A stretch of DNA of 64,000 nt from Paralithodes platypus (Eukaryota; Arthropoda; Malacostraca; Decapoda; Lithodidae). The notes beneath the pieces were generated by a model. It ran no database searches. It saw nothing but the letters and a program-made list of their open reading frames with translations, and was not told the origin of the DNA. This document shows positions 31,951 to 44,339 of the stretch, in pieces. Each line of letters opens with the position of its first letter. Positions within the stretch are counted from its first letter, which is position 1. The position numbers were made by a program, and so were the translations under genes. The stretch spans positions 2,407,807 through 2,471,806 of the forward strand of contig CM064573.1 in the NCBI GenBank assembly GCA_032716605.1, written 5' to 3'.

Positions 31951-32373
31951 TTGCACAGGAAATGTTAGAGTAGAAGAGAACACATTAGGTTAGATTTGCA
32001 TAAGATAAGTTAATTCAATATAGTATGGATAAGGATAGAATATAAAATAGCTTAGCCCGGGTAGAGGAGGTAAACTTTGAACTTAGACCACCTGGAGCCA
32101 CAAATATGCCAATGAGACGTTCTGACTGGGTTGCTAGGACACTTGGGACATTCCGACAGATAACCTAGTGAAGAGGCCTCCTGCAGATACTTTCAACACT
32201 CTCTGGGCCAAATTGTCGATACGTTTTGGACACTGCCTGTACAAGAAACTTGTGGGTTGGGTTTGAAATAGTCCGGCCCAGAGAGACGATGGGTTGTTTT
32301 GAAATAGTCCGGCCCAGAGAGAGAGACGCTGCTGTTGCACGGTAAGATATAAAAGCGGAGGCTGTGGGTCGGG

Positions 32374-32541
32374 ATTACTATTTCTCGGCCCTGGGTGGCT
32401 GTAGGGCCTGAGACCCTTCTCCTTCCCACGCAGATGCAACCCTGTCAACAAAGTGATTACTTTTTCTTGGCCCCGGGTGGCTGTAGGGCTTGACCCTTTT
32501 CTTTCCCACGCAGACGCATCCCTGTCAACAAACAAAGTGAT
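32374..32541 (+). repeat. ~85-bp tandem duplication
   Basis: Two units of GATTACTWTTTCTYGGCCCY followed by GGGTGGCTGTAGGGC and CTTTCCCACGCAGAYGCA, ending ACAAAGTGATTA. Just upstream, GAAATAGTCCGGCCCAGAGA also occurs twice (32268 and 32301). Confidence 0.8.
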
Positions 32542-32617
32542 TAGTATTTAATTCCTATTTATCATTACTGATGACATTTCGAGGTCTTTGTATATTTTTG
32601 TATATAGAATAGAATAG

Positions 32618-32915
32618 TTGTAATGTAAAACTTGCAAAATAAACAAACTAAAACTGGGACGATACACGATAAATGCAAAAGAACTAATCAAAATCGCTAT
32701 GTGGAAACAATGCTTAATAAAATAAAATTTTGAAATAAAAGAACACAATCCACCACATAGGGTGTACACATCTACATGAGCAAGTCAATTGTTTCCCAAG
32801 TAAACTGATCGCACATATAACAATGCACCTCGTCATGTTCAAGGAATTAGTCAATTTGGGAAGTCCGGGACGTTCTGGTAAATTGTTACAAATTCTGTAT
32901 GAATAAAGAAACTAC
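32618..32915 (-). mobile_element. P-family retroelement end, long copy
   Basis: Same as 24790-25112 in the opposite direction (AATGTAAAACTTGCAAAATA at the left). Confidence 0.7.
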
Positions 32916-33317
32916 AATTTATATCAAATTTTATATTAAGCTAAATTTGCAATTTGACAAGATATCAATAAAAGAACAAAAAACATACATCACTCACTAA
33001 CGACAGTGCTATCGGGTAGGTACCTGTAAGCATAGCATGCCTCAAGTGACCCCTAACAATTACTGTACTACCCCACTAATAACCTACATTTATTGTACAA
33101 ATAAACTAAGGAAATCGCAAAAGCAAGCAATTGATACTATCGACATTGAATAGATACAGTATAATAAATACAAATATTTGAAAATATGAAGGCACAATAT
33201 ATTTAAACAAAAGTACTCTTTTAACAAGAACAATTGATTATAAAAAATAATAACAACAATAGAAAAAAAATATTAATACATACAGACAAAAAGTAAGCAG
33301 AGGTTATAATAGAAACT
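32916..33317. other. No gene seen
   Basis: A-rich intergenic sequence; nothing recognised. Confidence 0.5.
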
Positions 33318-33537
33318 TCAAGTTAATAATGCTCGATTAAAATTATGGATATCAAATTTTAAAATACAGTCACAATAATTGACCTTAAAAAGATTAAATT
33401 TATTCAACAAATTTAATTGGAACAAAACCTCTGTCTACTAAGAGTCTGTATAGTAACCTAGCTCTATCCCAAAAGTCTTCTACTCTGGTACAAATTTTAC
33501 AAAATCTTATTAGCTGGGAATAAAAACAATTACAGTA

Positions 33538-35287
33538 CCGTAAAGTGGGGTAACTTCGTACTGCGGTGATAACTTCGGACATCGGGGATAATAAGTAATT
33601 AGACAGTCATTATATAATGTAAACGCTTTTTTTTTTTGGGGGGGGGGGTCTGTTTAGAGAAATGGCAAAGGAAGAGCATGTAAAAGTCCTAGGGAACTGA
33701 CATGAGTATATGTACACTAAAAAAATATTATATATATGATGAAAATATGTAAATTTTTCGCTACCCTGCCAAACTTCTATCACCCTAAAGAAATTTGTTT
33801 GTATGAATGATGTTGTGACTGATATCATTTTGTAGTAACATTACCAGAGACAACATCCACCAAAGGAAATTTGTTACACTTGTATAACGCTCTAGCTAGA
33901 ACACTATCATTTAACCGAATGTGTTTACAAAATAAAACATGCAAACTTCGGACATGGAACAAAACAATCGTTTGTTATTATTTGCCCTATGAAAATCATT
34001 CATAATACTTGTCCATCATCAACATGGTGGTAAAAGACCAAATAATCATTCTCAGAGTCCAAAAACCCATAAAAATATGATAATATGCTAACCGATTTAT
34101 GTATTTCGGATAATTCTGGATATATAATACAGTATATATACATATAAATTAGGAGAGGCATATATCTTGTCCAAAAAAAAAATTATCTGCCGAAAGAAAC
34201 ACCAACAAATACGTTATACCTATAAAAATGCTCAAATTCATAAAAGTGTATATGCAGTGATATAGTATACATACTATACTGGTGATGGGCTGGTCTATCA
34301 GAGTGAGAACTGAGCGATCTCTGCCATACCCATAGATTACTCTGACTATTCCTTCCTTTTACTTATATATTTTCTAGATCTCGAGTGACGGCGTCTCTTC
34401 CCAATCTACCAAGATTGGAAGCCAAAGCGTCACATTTTTCCCTTGCCCCTCAACTTTCTCTTTATAATTGCTGAGGGGCACAGGGCCCTGGGTGGGGCTT
34501 TGGTTTCCCGGGCGTTTCCGCACCCTCCTCAGCTCCCCGCCATGGAGTGGCTTCGGTCACCCAGGCTTTATTGTGGTCGGCAGGGAGGGTTCTGTGGGGG
34601 CGCTCGGATATGGCCTTGGCCGTGCTCGAAGCCTTGGGGCTGTTCGGCCAGGCAGCTTGGGGAACAACAACAACAACATACCTATATATTTTAACTAGGC
34701 CTAGTTAATTTTCGAGTTAATGATTTGACAGCATTGGTTATTTTTCCTGCTCAATATTTTCTAAGAGTGAGCTCAATGCCTAACGAGAACAGATCCAAAC
34801 AGAATATATGTTAAACATCGTATATATCCCCCTCCTATACTGATTATACAGGCCTAAAAGTATTGACTGTGCATTTTCCACTAAAACATCGGACAGGAAT
34901 AAGCAGCAATAATAAAATATTCATATAAAATAGTAGGAGCCGAAAAATTAATGAAATAAGGCCACGAACGTACGTCCGAAGTTCTCCTCCGTTTGTCCGG
35001 AGTTATCCCAGCTTTCTTGGCAATCATTTTCCATAAGAAATCGCCGTATGTCCGAAGTTATCCATACATGTCCGAAGTTTTCAACTTTTCAAGCAAACTT
35101 CGGACATCATTTAGGATAAGGATAGCTCTCTTATTATGGGGGATAATTTTAGGAGGCTTCCTGGATTACGGCGAACTACTGTATCACCATACATCACGTG
35201 ACCTAGTTAAATCTCTATAATGTGTTTACACTCAGGAGAAATAGTTAAAAAACCTTGAAAATTTTCCGAAGTTACCTCATTTTACGG
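33538..35287. mobile_element. TA-flanked DNA element, 1.75 kb, no transposase
   Basis: TA at 33536-33537 and 35288-35289. Ends CCGTAAAGTGGGGTAACTTC and inverted CCGTAAAATGAGGTAACTTC. The interior has repeated TCCGAAGTTWTC/ACTTCGGACAT motifs (33573, 33943, 34976, 35051, 35070, 35095) as possible binding sites. It carries a family R retroposon (34285-34676). Mariner-like by target. Confidence 0.8.
34285..34676 (+). mobile_element. Family R retroposon, 5'-truncated
   Basis: Starts at GATGGGCTGGTCTATCAGAG and runs to CTTGGGGAACAACAACAACA. Lacks the first ~130 bases of the full-length copies. Confidence 0.75.
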
Positions 35288-35712
35288 TATAAGTTATTTT
35301 ACTATCGATATTACTATTTGGGAAAGGAAAGTTATTACGTTAAAATTAAAATCGTCAACTTTGTGGTATATTTTAAGTGTGCACTGTTCATTAACAATCT
35401 GTATAATCAAGAACATTTTCAACTTAATCATTTACGTTACCTTGTGTGAGGGGGATGGAATTTGGATAAATTTGTTTAGCGACTTGATTAAAATTTAACA
35501 TATTACAAACAAGAATATCATCAATATATCTACTATTATTACTTAACAATTTAGCAAGTGCTAATTTTTCTGGGATGTTATTTTTCTTGCTACTGTCAAC
35601 TAAGTTTTTCATAAATTTAAATTCTAAAGCAAGCAAGAATAAGTCTGCAATTAAAGGGCTAGCATTTCCACCCATAGGAATTCCTAATATTGGTTTGAAA
35701 ATGTAGGGCCCG

Positions 35713-35945
35713 AATCTAACGTGACGATAGTGCGTTGTTATATGTGCGATTAGTTTGCTTGGGAACCAGATTAACTTGCTCATGTAGTAATGTACACCCT
35801 ATGTGGTGGATTGTGTTCTTTCATTTCATAAATTTTAATTTAGTAAGCGTTGTTTCCACATAACGATTTTGATATGTTGTTTTGACTTTATATTGTCTTT
35901 GTCCCAGTTTTGGTTTAACTTTGTTTGCAAGTTTTACATTTTAAT
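35713..35945 (+). mobile_element. P-family 3' end joined head-on to the RT relic
   Basis: AACGTGACGATAGTGCGTTG to TTGCAAGTTTTACATTTTAA, plus sense, directly abutting the minus-sense RT. The arrangement is that of a 5' inversion (twin priming). Confidence 0.65.
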
Positions 35946-36120
35946 TAATAAGTATTGAAAGGAGGAATAGAAGAAGGATCTGTGGTAGCAAAAAGGGTTA
36001 AGTGAAATAGTTCGAAGCTTGTTAATTTCTGGAGGCCTTTTTAAAACAATAAAATTGTCTAATAGCCAGAATAAAGTTGAAAGGACGGCACAGGTACTGA
36101 AAGGGTTAGTAATGACTCAC

Positions 36121-36214
36121 CTATGCAACGTTCTATTTTGCCGAGGACACTCTGATTTGGCACTGCCTTCCCCTGCTCGTATTCCTGGATCACCTGTGGC
36201 TTCTCACTGATGCG
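36121..36214 (-). CDS. mbf1: MBF1/EDF1 coactivator, Cro-type HTH exon
   Basis: Minus strand: [20 protein letters not shown] then [12 protein letters not shown]. This is the second half of the HTH-XRE domain of multiprotein bridging factor 1, which bridges TBP and bZIP or nuclear-receptor activators. Acceptor ttattttgtttccacag, donor ATAG|gtgagt. It joins the previous exon in phase 0 ([12 protein letters not shown]), as in the conserved protein. It ends after one base of the next codon. The final exon (LKLRGKD-type tail) was not found to the left and may be beyond my reading or in diverged sequence. Confidence 0.85.
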
Positions 36215-37060
36215 CTGTGGAAACAAAATAATAAAGGTTTAGTTATGATGGAGTACCACATGTATTTATTAGTTGGATTTATTTGTAAATTAATTGGTGG
36301 GTTGGTGAAAACTAATATGAATTACTGTACAGTATAGATCTCCCTCACTATCCGATGCCCCGATTTATGATAATATTACAGTATAGGTTTTTAGATGTTT
36401 GTGTTTGAGTTTTGGCTGGTCCGAGAATGCACTGTGGAAACAAAATAATAAAGGTTTACTTATGGTGCTGTTATTCGGTCGAGTACAGTCAGCCAAATAA
36501 GTGAGGTCGCGGCACTAAGTATATTTTGATCAATAATTGGTATCAGCACTATCTAAGGTTCAATTCATCGTTTGGAGTGAGATATACACCCATGTTCCTA
36601 TCTTTATACAGGTCTCCCTCACTATCCAATGCCCTAATTTATGATATTATTAGAGTTTTTTAGAGGTTTGGGTTTGAATTTAGGCTGGTCCGAGAACACA
36701 TCCCCATTTACCCCATAATTTTTAGGATTCGCTACACGATTTTTCTATTTAAGATCAGGTTTTCAGGAACGTAACCCAATCGTAAATCGAGGGAGACCTG
36801 TCCCTTACATTCGCCTGAGCTCTCTACCTAGGTCCGTTACTTTTGTCTTAGTAGCCGTTCCCTTTCTCCAGTGCCTTCGGGTATTTTGTGCAGATTCAAT
36901 CTTTACTGTTTTTCGGCACTCTATTGGGAGGCTTCGCAGACTTTAAAGTACGGTATGTATGTAAATAGTCAGGCCCAATCCCCAAGTTTCCTTTTTATTT
37001 GGGAGGGGGGGAGGGGGGGGGGGGACTCAAGATAGAGCCCGAATAGGGACCACATAACAT
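36215..37060. repeat. MBF1 intron with MITE copies
   Basis: Partial copies of the CAGGTCTCCCTC MITE (36342-36425) and of the TCGCGCTAA MITE (36483-36607). A whole CAGGTCTCCCTC MITE lies at 36609-36800. A minus-strand GATA-tailed end with a long G-run is at 36960-37045. Confidence 0.6.
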
Positions 37061-37069
37061 AACGTGTCT

Positions 37070-37385
37070 ATTCACAAGCATTCTACATTCATTCCTGTTT
37101 ATTACCACTTACCTTGCCTGATCTATAGTCATTCCTCTATCATCCAAAGCTTGTCTTACACAGCCATGGTGACATTACACAACCCTGTCGCAAACCTACA
37201 TTTACCTCAAACCATTTACTCAACTCACCCTTTCCTACTCTAACACATGCTCTGCTCCCTTCATAAAAGCTCTTAACTGCTTTTAACAAATTTCCTCCAA
37301 TTTCATAAATCCTTAACACCTTTCACAGTGCTTCACGATCCACACGATCATACGCTTTTTCCAAAGCCATAAAATACCCCACACC
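37070..37385 (-). pseudogene. RTE-like LINE fragment with internal deletion
   Basis: Minus strand: ALEKAYDRVDREAL, NLLKAVKSFYEGSRACVRVG and VNVGLRQGCVMSP are RT blocks. They then jump directly to the C-terminal end that resembles 42200-42300 (TGTGTAAGACAAGCTTTGGA). Confidence 0.7.
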
Positions 37386-37429
37386 GTTATTTACTTTTTA
37401 CTTTATTTTTTTTTATTTTTTTTTTTTTT

Positions 37430-37555
37430 ATAAATTTCATAAATTTTATTTTAGTAAGCATTTTTTCCACATAGCGATTTTGATACGTTATTTTGCCTTT
37501 ATATTGTCTTTGTCCAAGTTTTGGTTTGTTTAGTTTGCAAGTTTTACATTTTAAT
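37430..37555 (+). mobile_element. P-family 3' end
   Basis: TTTTTTCCACATAGCGATTT to TTTGCAAGTTTTACATTTTA. Confidence 0.65.
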
Positions 37556-37649
37556 TAAAGTATAATAATAATAATAATGATGCAGTTTTTAATGCCATAC
37601 ATTCCCTTGATTGACAGGGCCAGCTGTCCATGAGAGGATTCAATGGTGC

Positions 37650-38785
37650 TTACACTAGAAAACTATATAAATATCCCATAATTAGTTTGTCTCTTCTGCT
37701 TCGTGCACATAATGTCACCTTTCACTTTTATGCAGATGACACCCAGATTTATGTGAGAATCACAAATATAGTTGATATACGGAGTAAGATGGAATTGTTG
37801 ATGTCTGATATCAAGAAGTGGATGAGAGCGAGAAAACTTAAACTAAATGATGGTAAAACTGATATTCTCATCATCCGAGGAAATAGAAGAGCTGATGATA
37901 TGGTAGGTGCCCTCTCCATCAATGTGGGTGGATCTCAGCTGCGACCGGCCAACTCTGTTCGAAATCTGGGTGTATATGTGAACTCCCGATTAGATTTCAA
38001 AGAGCATGTAAACCAGATAGTTAAAAGTTGTTACTTGCACATCAGAAATCTCTATTTGGTGAAGCCGTTTATAACCAGACGTTGCCTCCTGACGTTGGTT
38101 CACTCATTGGTCTTCTCTCGTGTTGATTATTGCAATGCCCTGTTGGTGGGTCTTCCAAATTATATTTTGAAGAAAGTTCAGTCTGTTCTTAACAGGGCCG
38201 CAAGACTAATTTTTGGTGTTCCACCTAGAACTCTTACTACATCTCTTCACATAGAACTGCACTGGCTGCCAGTAAGAGCAAGAATAGAATTTAAGTTGTG
38301 TTTGGTGACTTTTAAGGTTCTCAAATTTGGTGAGCCTAGGTACCTTGCGGAGCTGCTCAGGCGCCCACCGGCACACCATGGTGTAGTTGTGCGTCATGAC
38401 AATGACCCTTTTCGTCTTGATGAACCAAGGGCTTTCCAGCAGTCTTCTTTCTTTGAGAGGTCATTCTCCTACATGGCTCCGAGGTTGTATAACAGGTTGC
38501 CGCTGTCCATGAGACAACTGAGTTCTGTTGAATGCTTCAAGAGACAACTTAAGACTTTTCTCTTTGAGAGAAGCTATGATCTTGAGAGAGGTGTCATGAC
38601 AGATGGCTATAGAGTTTAGGCTATTTTGCCACTGCTAGTGATTGTTAAATGTGTGTTGTATATGAGCCTTCTTTTGATGCATTGATTTTTGTTCTTTTTT
38701 CTTTCTCTTTTCGAGCGCTAGTGAATTCTTCGGAAAAATTGGCGCTTATGAGAAATAAGTAACATGCTTATTATTATTATTGTCT
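37650..38785 (+). pseudogene. L2/CR1-like LINE, 5'-truncated, frame open to the stop
   Basis: Open frame 37630-38619 holds the RT from HFYADDTQIYV (catalytic YADD) through SVRNLGVYVNSRLDF, LHWLPVRARIEFKLC and MAPRLYNRLPLSMRQLSSVE to GYRV. These blocks are typical of L2-type LINEs. It lacks the endonuclease and the first RT motifs. The 3' UTR has AGCGCTAGTGAATTCTTCGG and ends (TTA)n. A near-identical copy starts at 40815. Confidence 0.8.
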
Positions 38786-38862
38786 TATTTATAGTAAATT
38801 CCACATTTAAACTTTACCAAAAGGGAAATATACCACTACCTTACCACCAATGAAACTAAATA

Positions 38863-39053
38863 CAGATTTTCCTCTATTTATGATTGGGTTACGTTCCTGA
38901 AAACCCGATCTTAAAAGGAAAAATTGTATAGCGAACCCTAAAATGAATGGGGTAAATGGGGATGCATTCTGGGACCAGCCTAAACCCAAACACCTAAAAA
39001 CCTATACTGTAATAATATCATAAATTGGGGCATCGGATAGTGAGGGAGATCTG
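38863..39053. mobile_element. TA-flanked MITE, uninterrupted copy
   Basis: 191 bp with TA on both sides. Ends CAGATTTTCCTCTATTTATG and inverted CAGATCTCCCTCACTATCCG. Reference form for the nested copy at 23499. Confidence 0.85.
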
Positions 39054-39059
39054 TACCGT

Positions 39060-39196
39060 AATCTTTTATTTCATAAATTATATTTTAGTAAGCGTTGTTT
39101 CCACATAGGCCTAGCGATTTGATAAGTTATTTTAACTTTATATTGTCTTTGTCCCAGTTTTGGTTTGTTTAGTTTGCAAGTTTTAAATTTTAATGA
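39060..39196 (+). mobile_element. P-family 3' end
   Basis: GTAAGCGTTGTTTCCACATA to TTTGCAAGTTTTAAATTTTA. Confidence 0.65.
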
Positions 39197-39344
39197 GTCT
39201 TTGTGTACTGTATGTATATTAGACCTATTAAAAAACCTACGGTACCTCCATACAGGCTGTCAAACCAGCGATTATTCAAAACTTGTCCTAAAACTAAATC
39301 CTTTCTTTTTTAGTCATTATTTTTATAATATATAACTTCTATCT

Positions 39345-39620
39345 ATCTATATTCTCAGGCACATACCCCATTGCTGGGGGTGGTCGACTTGAGACAGCTG
39401 GAAAAGAAATAACATTCAAGGGTTCCAATTCTCAGAGAATTGGAACCCTTGAATGACACTTTCGCGTTCCCTACTCGATGAGTAGGTGAATTATTACAAG
39501 GGGAGGAGGATTCATAGCCCGCTGAAGGATAAGTAGGACAGTAAAAGAGACAGACAGAAACAGCTAAGGTTGGGTAGAGGATGCCAAACCTCATTCTGGA
39601 TAGGACCATACCCTCACCCA
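39345..39620 (-). mobile_element. Retroposon fragment with internal palindrome
   Basis: Minus copy of the family at 16562-16850. A perfect inverted repeat (AAGGGTTCCAATTCTC / GAGAATTGGAACCCTT) at 39419-39452 suggests a local inversion. Confidence 0.6.
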
Positions 39621-39644
39621 AAATATTAATGTCCAAATACTAAC

Positions 39645-39805
39645 AGTGGCTAGGTCCTTCTGAGTCCATCCCTTGGCCTGGCGTCCCTGCTGTATGAGGC
39701 GACCAACATCCTGGGGGATCTTATCGTGCTTCAACTCCTCTGTCTCACGGTCGAGCTTGGCGGTGTTCAGGGACGTGCTGTGCTGCTTGTTGCCTCCCGC
39801 ACCAT
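39645..39805 (-). CDS. mbf1: MBF1/EDF1 coactivator, central exon
   Basis: Minus strand: [40 protein letters not shown], then [13 protein letters not shown]. This is the linker and first HTH helices of MBF1, closely matching the animal consensus. Acceptor ttatccag; the exon begins with two bases of a codon (xAT; Tyr if the previous exon ends in T). Donor ACT|gttagt. Length 161 fits phases 1 to 0. The N-terminal exon (SDWDTVTVLR-type) was not located. Confidence 0.88.
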
Positions 39806-39854
39806 CTGGATAATGGTACATTATTAATAGGGTACAGCTAAAAATAATACCACC

Positions 39855-39968
39855 AGCAATTATAATGTAAAACATGCAAAACGTATAAACCAAAACAGGG
39901 ACGACACAATATAAAGAACAAAAGAACTTATCAAAATCACTGTGGAAATAACGCTTTAGCAAAATATA
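39855..39968 (-). mobile_element. P-family 3' end
   Basis: Minus copy from ATGTAAAACATGCAAAACGT to TCACTGTGGAAATAACGCTT. Confidence 0.6.
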
Positions 39969-40199
39969 AAATGGCACCAGTTGTCCACCTCATCAAATGC
40001 AAGAGCTCACATTAATGTATTGGTATGAAACTATTTAAAGATTTTAAAGCTTAAGTCATCATTTAGGGTAATTTCAACAGTATCACAGGCTCTTGACATA
40101 CCGGTACCCGGTGCTGTACAGTAATTGTAATCAGAATGGAGGGAGACTTAATATTTTTTATTTTTGTTTTTATATATTCCAACTACTCCCTCTCGGACA

Positions 40200-40600
40200 T
40201 TGACTGAGAGCCTGTACATTCTACCGCTCAACACAGTGAAGCCCGTGAGGTCTTGTTCCAGTCTAGGGAGTGAGACATGTGAAGTGGAATAAAGAGAGGG
40301 GAATGCCCAAATACAACAAAACAGTTATTTGGGAGCCCCGACCTACAACACCTGTAGATAACTTAGGACAATGAGGGCCTGGTGTGAACTGGTTGCAGAT
40401 ACAGGAGGACTTTGTTGAGTCTTGTTGAGCCACAGTTAGCACTGCCAACATCAGCCACAGCTATGACATAATAGTGCAGTGTTATGACAGGACTTTCTTG
40501 TACAGTAATATACTTCAATTGCTGAAAGGCAACCCCATCTAAGATGTTACAATGTATGTATGGTAATGGAAAACAACACTAAACCATTGTACAGTGTATG
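40200..40600 (+). repeat. Repeat family D
   Basis: Shares GTTGAGTCTTG, TTAGCACTG, GCTGAAAGGCAACCCCATCT and TAAACCATTGTA with 46330-46533 and 49583-49620. It provides an unfilled version of the Tigger insertion site. Confidence 0.65.
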
Positions 40601-40639
40601 TATGTAAGGATTTTACTATAAATGACAAATTTAAGGATA

Positions 40640-40714
40640 GATTTTTTCCACATAGCGATTTTGATCATTTAATTTGACTTTACATTGCCCTTGTCCCAAT
40701 TTTGGTTTATTTAG
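40640..40714 (+). mobile_element. P-family fragment cut by the gap
   Basis: TTTTTCCACATAGCGATTTT up to the Ns. Confidence 0.6.
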
Positions 40715-40814
40715 NNNNNNNNNNNNNNNNNNNNNNNNNNNNNNNNNNNNNNNNNNNNNNNNNNNNNNNNNNNNNNNNNNNNNNNNNNNNNNNNNNNNNN
40801 NNNNNNNNNNNNNN
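40715..40814. other. Assembly gap, 100 N
   Basis: Exactly 100 Ns, the usual placeholder for a gap of unknown size. Left edge is P-family sequence, right edge an L2-like LINE. Confidence 0.99.
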
Positions 40815-41325
40815 AGAATAGAATTTAAGTTGTGTTTGGTGACTTTTAAGGTTCTCAAATTTGGTGAGCCTAGGTACCTTGCGGAGCTGCTCAGGCGCCC
40901 ACCGGCACACCATGGTGTAGTTGTGTGTCATGACAATGACCCTTTTCGTCTTGATGAACCAAGGGCTTTCCAGCAGTCTTCTTTCTTTGAGAGGTCATTC
41001 TCCTACATGGCTCCGAGGTTGTATAACAGGTTGCCGCTGTCCATGAGACAACTGAGTTCTGTTGAATGCTTCAAGAGACAACTTAAGACTTTTCTCTTTG
41101 AGAGAAGCTATGATCTTGAGAGAGGTGTCATGACAGATGGCTATAGAGTTTAGGCTATTTTGCCACTGCTGGTGATTGTTAAATGTGTGTTGTATATGAG
41201 CCTTCTTTTGATGCATTGATTTTTGTTCTTTTTTCTTTCTCCTTTCGAGCGCTAGTGAATTCTTCGGAAAAATTGGCGCTTATGAGAAATAAGTAACATG
41301 CTTATTATTATTATTATAGTAGTAA
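40815..41325 (+). pseudogene. L2-like LINE 3' half, near-identical to 38279-38785
   Basis: Starts RIEFKLCLVTFKVLKFGEPR and runs to GYRV, 3' UTR and (ATT)n. Only a few single-base differences from the first copy are visible. Confidence 0.8.
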
Positions 41326-41329
41326 TGAA

Positions 41330-41475
41330 CACTGACAATGATGGGCAGGGTGTCAAACCGGAGGTATTTTGTTTGAAGACTTGAATGAATATGAGAAGGA
41401 ATACAAGAAAATTATCACAAAATAGCATTGTTTTGGACATTCTATCACTTCTCAAGGCATAATTTGAACTATAAA
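41330..41475. mobile_element. hAT-like MITE fragment
   Basis: CAGGGTGTCAAACCGGAGGT is the family end seen at 55-56 kb; the interior resembles the inverted 55160-55270. Confidence 0.55.
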
Positions 41476-41570
41476 CCATAATTTTATTTTTACATATATA
41501 CAGTACAGGTCTCCCTCACTATACGATGCTCCGATTTACGATATTATTATAGGTTTTTACGTGTTTGTAT

Positions 41571-42774
<1,204 letters not shown>

Positions 42775-42890
42775 CGTGTTTGTATTTGCGTTTTGGCTGG
42801 TCCGAGAACGCATCCCTATTTACCCCATTAATTTTGGGGGGCAAGAATGTTAAGTGCGGGCGTACCGCCAGCCTTGTTTACACTACGCGT

Positions 42891-43918
42891 AGTATTTACC
42901 TAATTGTATTTACCTAATTGTAGTTTACAGGAGTTGAGCTAAGCTCGTGTTGTCCCGTCTCTCAGTCTACTTTTTATCCAATTTTTTCTTGAAAATATGG
43001 ATGTTCCCTGCCCCTACCACCTCCTCCTCCAGCCCATTCCATTTGTCAATACATCTATAGGGGAAGCTAAACTTCCTGATATCGTTCTTGCAGGTAGGTC
43101 TTTTTACTTTGTAGCTGTGGCCTCTAGTTATTCCTGTATCCATAATTAATATCCTCCCTATCCAGCCTCTCCAGCCCCCGGGTACATTTGTACATCATTA
43201 TCATGTCTCCCCTCTCTCTCCTCTCTTTTAGACTCGGTAGATTTAATTTGTCTAGCCTCCCTTCATATGGCAGTTCTCTGAGACTTGGAACCAATCTAGT
43301 GACTGCTCTCTGGATTCTTTCTAACTTGTGAATATGCTTCTTTAGATGCGGGGACCACACCACTGCTGCATACTCCAATCTTGGTCTAATCATACTCTTC
43401 ATAATTTTCGCTACCATGGTCTCATCCAAATAGTTCAGAGCAACTTTCATATTCCCGGCCATTGCATACATTCCGCTAAAGAGCTTGTTAATATGTTTCT
43501 CTGCGACAAATTATCTTGTATAATCAACCCTAAATCTTTTTCTTTTTCGGCCTTGCTAATTTTATTATCTCCCATCCTGTACTCCCAATTTGGTCTATTC
43601 ACACTTCTTCCCATATTTAACACATGACATTTACTTATATTAAATTTCATTTTCCACTTGGTGCTCCATTCGTATATTTTATCTAAATCCCCTTGCAGCT
43701 CCTCACAACTACTTTTATTTGTTATTTGTCTCATAATTTTTACGTCATCTGCAAACATTGACATGTAAGAGTTTATGCCTATCGGCAGGTCATTCACGTA
43801 CATAAGGAACATGAGAGGTGCCAACACAGATCCCTGCGGCACACCACTCTCAACTTTCCGCCACGATGAGTAAGTTCCTCTAATGTTGGTCCTCATTTCC
43901 CTATCTGTTAAATAGCGG
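42891..43918 (-). pseudogene. CR1-like LINE, 5'-truncated
   Basis: Minus strand: RYLTDREMRTNIRGTYSSWR, GVPQGSVLAPLMFLMYVNDL, MFADDVKIM (FADD), then frameshift ~43475, MVAKIMKSMIRPRLEYAAVV, frameshift ~43145, FSFPYRCIDKWNGLEEEVVG and LDKK stop. The 3' end has ACCTAATTGTATTTACCTAA (plus strand). It interrupts a long-TIR repeat between ACACTACGCGTAG and GGCGTCGGACC. A frame reading further 5' into GGKAPFSILLYPKS is flanking repeat, not LINE. Confidence 0.82.
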
Positions 43919-44130
43919 CGTCGGACCTTTGCTATCATGCTCCCGTCTATTTTGACTGACTTTGGATACAATAATATACTAAAGGGGGCTTTGCCCCCCT
44001 CACCCCCCATGACATATTGTCATCATCATACTGTATATATTGCCAGCAGGGGGAAAATCACTGAAAAAATCACCGTCAAAATAGACGCTTCTTCTTTCCT
44101 CACTCGATACCCCATCCATTAAGTTGAACC
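43919..44130. repeat. Long-TIR (Mutator-like) repeat half
   Basis: CGTCTATTTTGACTGACTTT, GGGGGCTTTGCCCCCCTCAC and ATATTGCCAGCAGGGGGAAA are hallmark words of the repeats at 50.9-54.6 kb. The other half is at 42837-42890. Confidence 0.7.
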
Positions 44131-44339
44131 CCACATAATCATCATCTCCGAAGCCTTGTTTCCCCGCAGGAAACCCCCTCTAAAGGATGGCCATGACAGA
44201 AACGCCTCCAGGCTACTTTGTCAAGACATGCTTCCTTTGCCTGTGTCACAGTGCCAAGCTTTTCCTCAATATATTTGTTCAACCCCACATATATATCCCT
44301 TTTAACTAATTAACCCTACATAATAGAACATTACTAATA

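Larger units (their letters stand above)
33318..35712 (-). pseudogene. YIDD-type (Penelope-like) reverse transcriptase relic
   Basis: Minus-strand fragments in order: YIFKPILGIPMGGNASPLIA (~35700), NNSRYIDDILVCN (catalytic YIDD, ~35540), IYPNSIPLTQ (~35460), then a stretch to 35290 with one stop and one frameshift. The last fragment is CNCFYSQLIRFCKICTRVED and RARLLYRLLVDRGFVP (33420-33540), ending near 33318. GIPMG...YIDD...IYP order is typical of Penelope-like RTs. No GIY-YIG nuclease is visible. A DNA element (33538-35287) splits it at a TA; removing it with one TA rejoins the frame. Confidence 0.7.

Noticed and set aside
34990..35220. Small plus-strand frame
   Set aside because: Inside the TA-flanked DNA element and built on repeated TCCGAAGTT motifs; no protein resemblance.
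38807..39053. Small minus-strand coding frame
   Set aside because: It lies across the TA-flanked MITE; the same words occur in other MITE copies.
44160..44290. Possible plus-strand exon after ccttgtttccccgcag
   Set aside because: A fair acceptor but no long frame, donor or recognisable protein.
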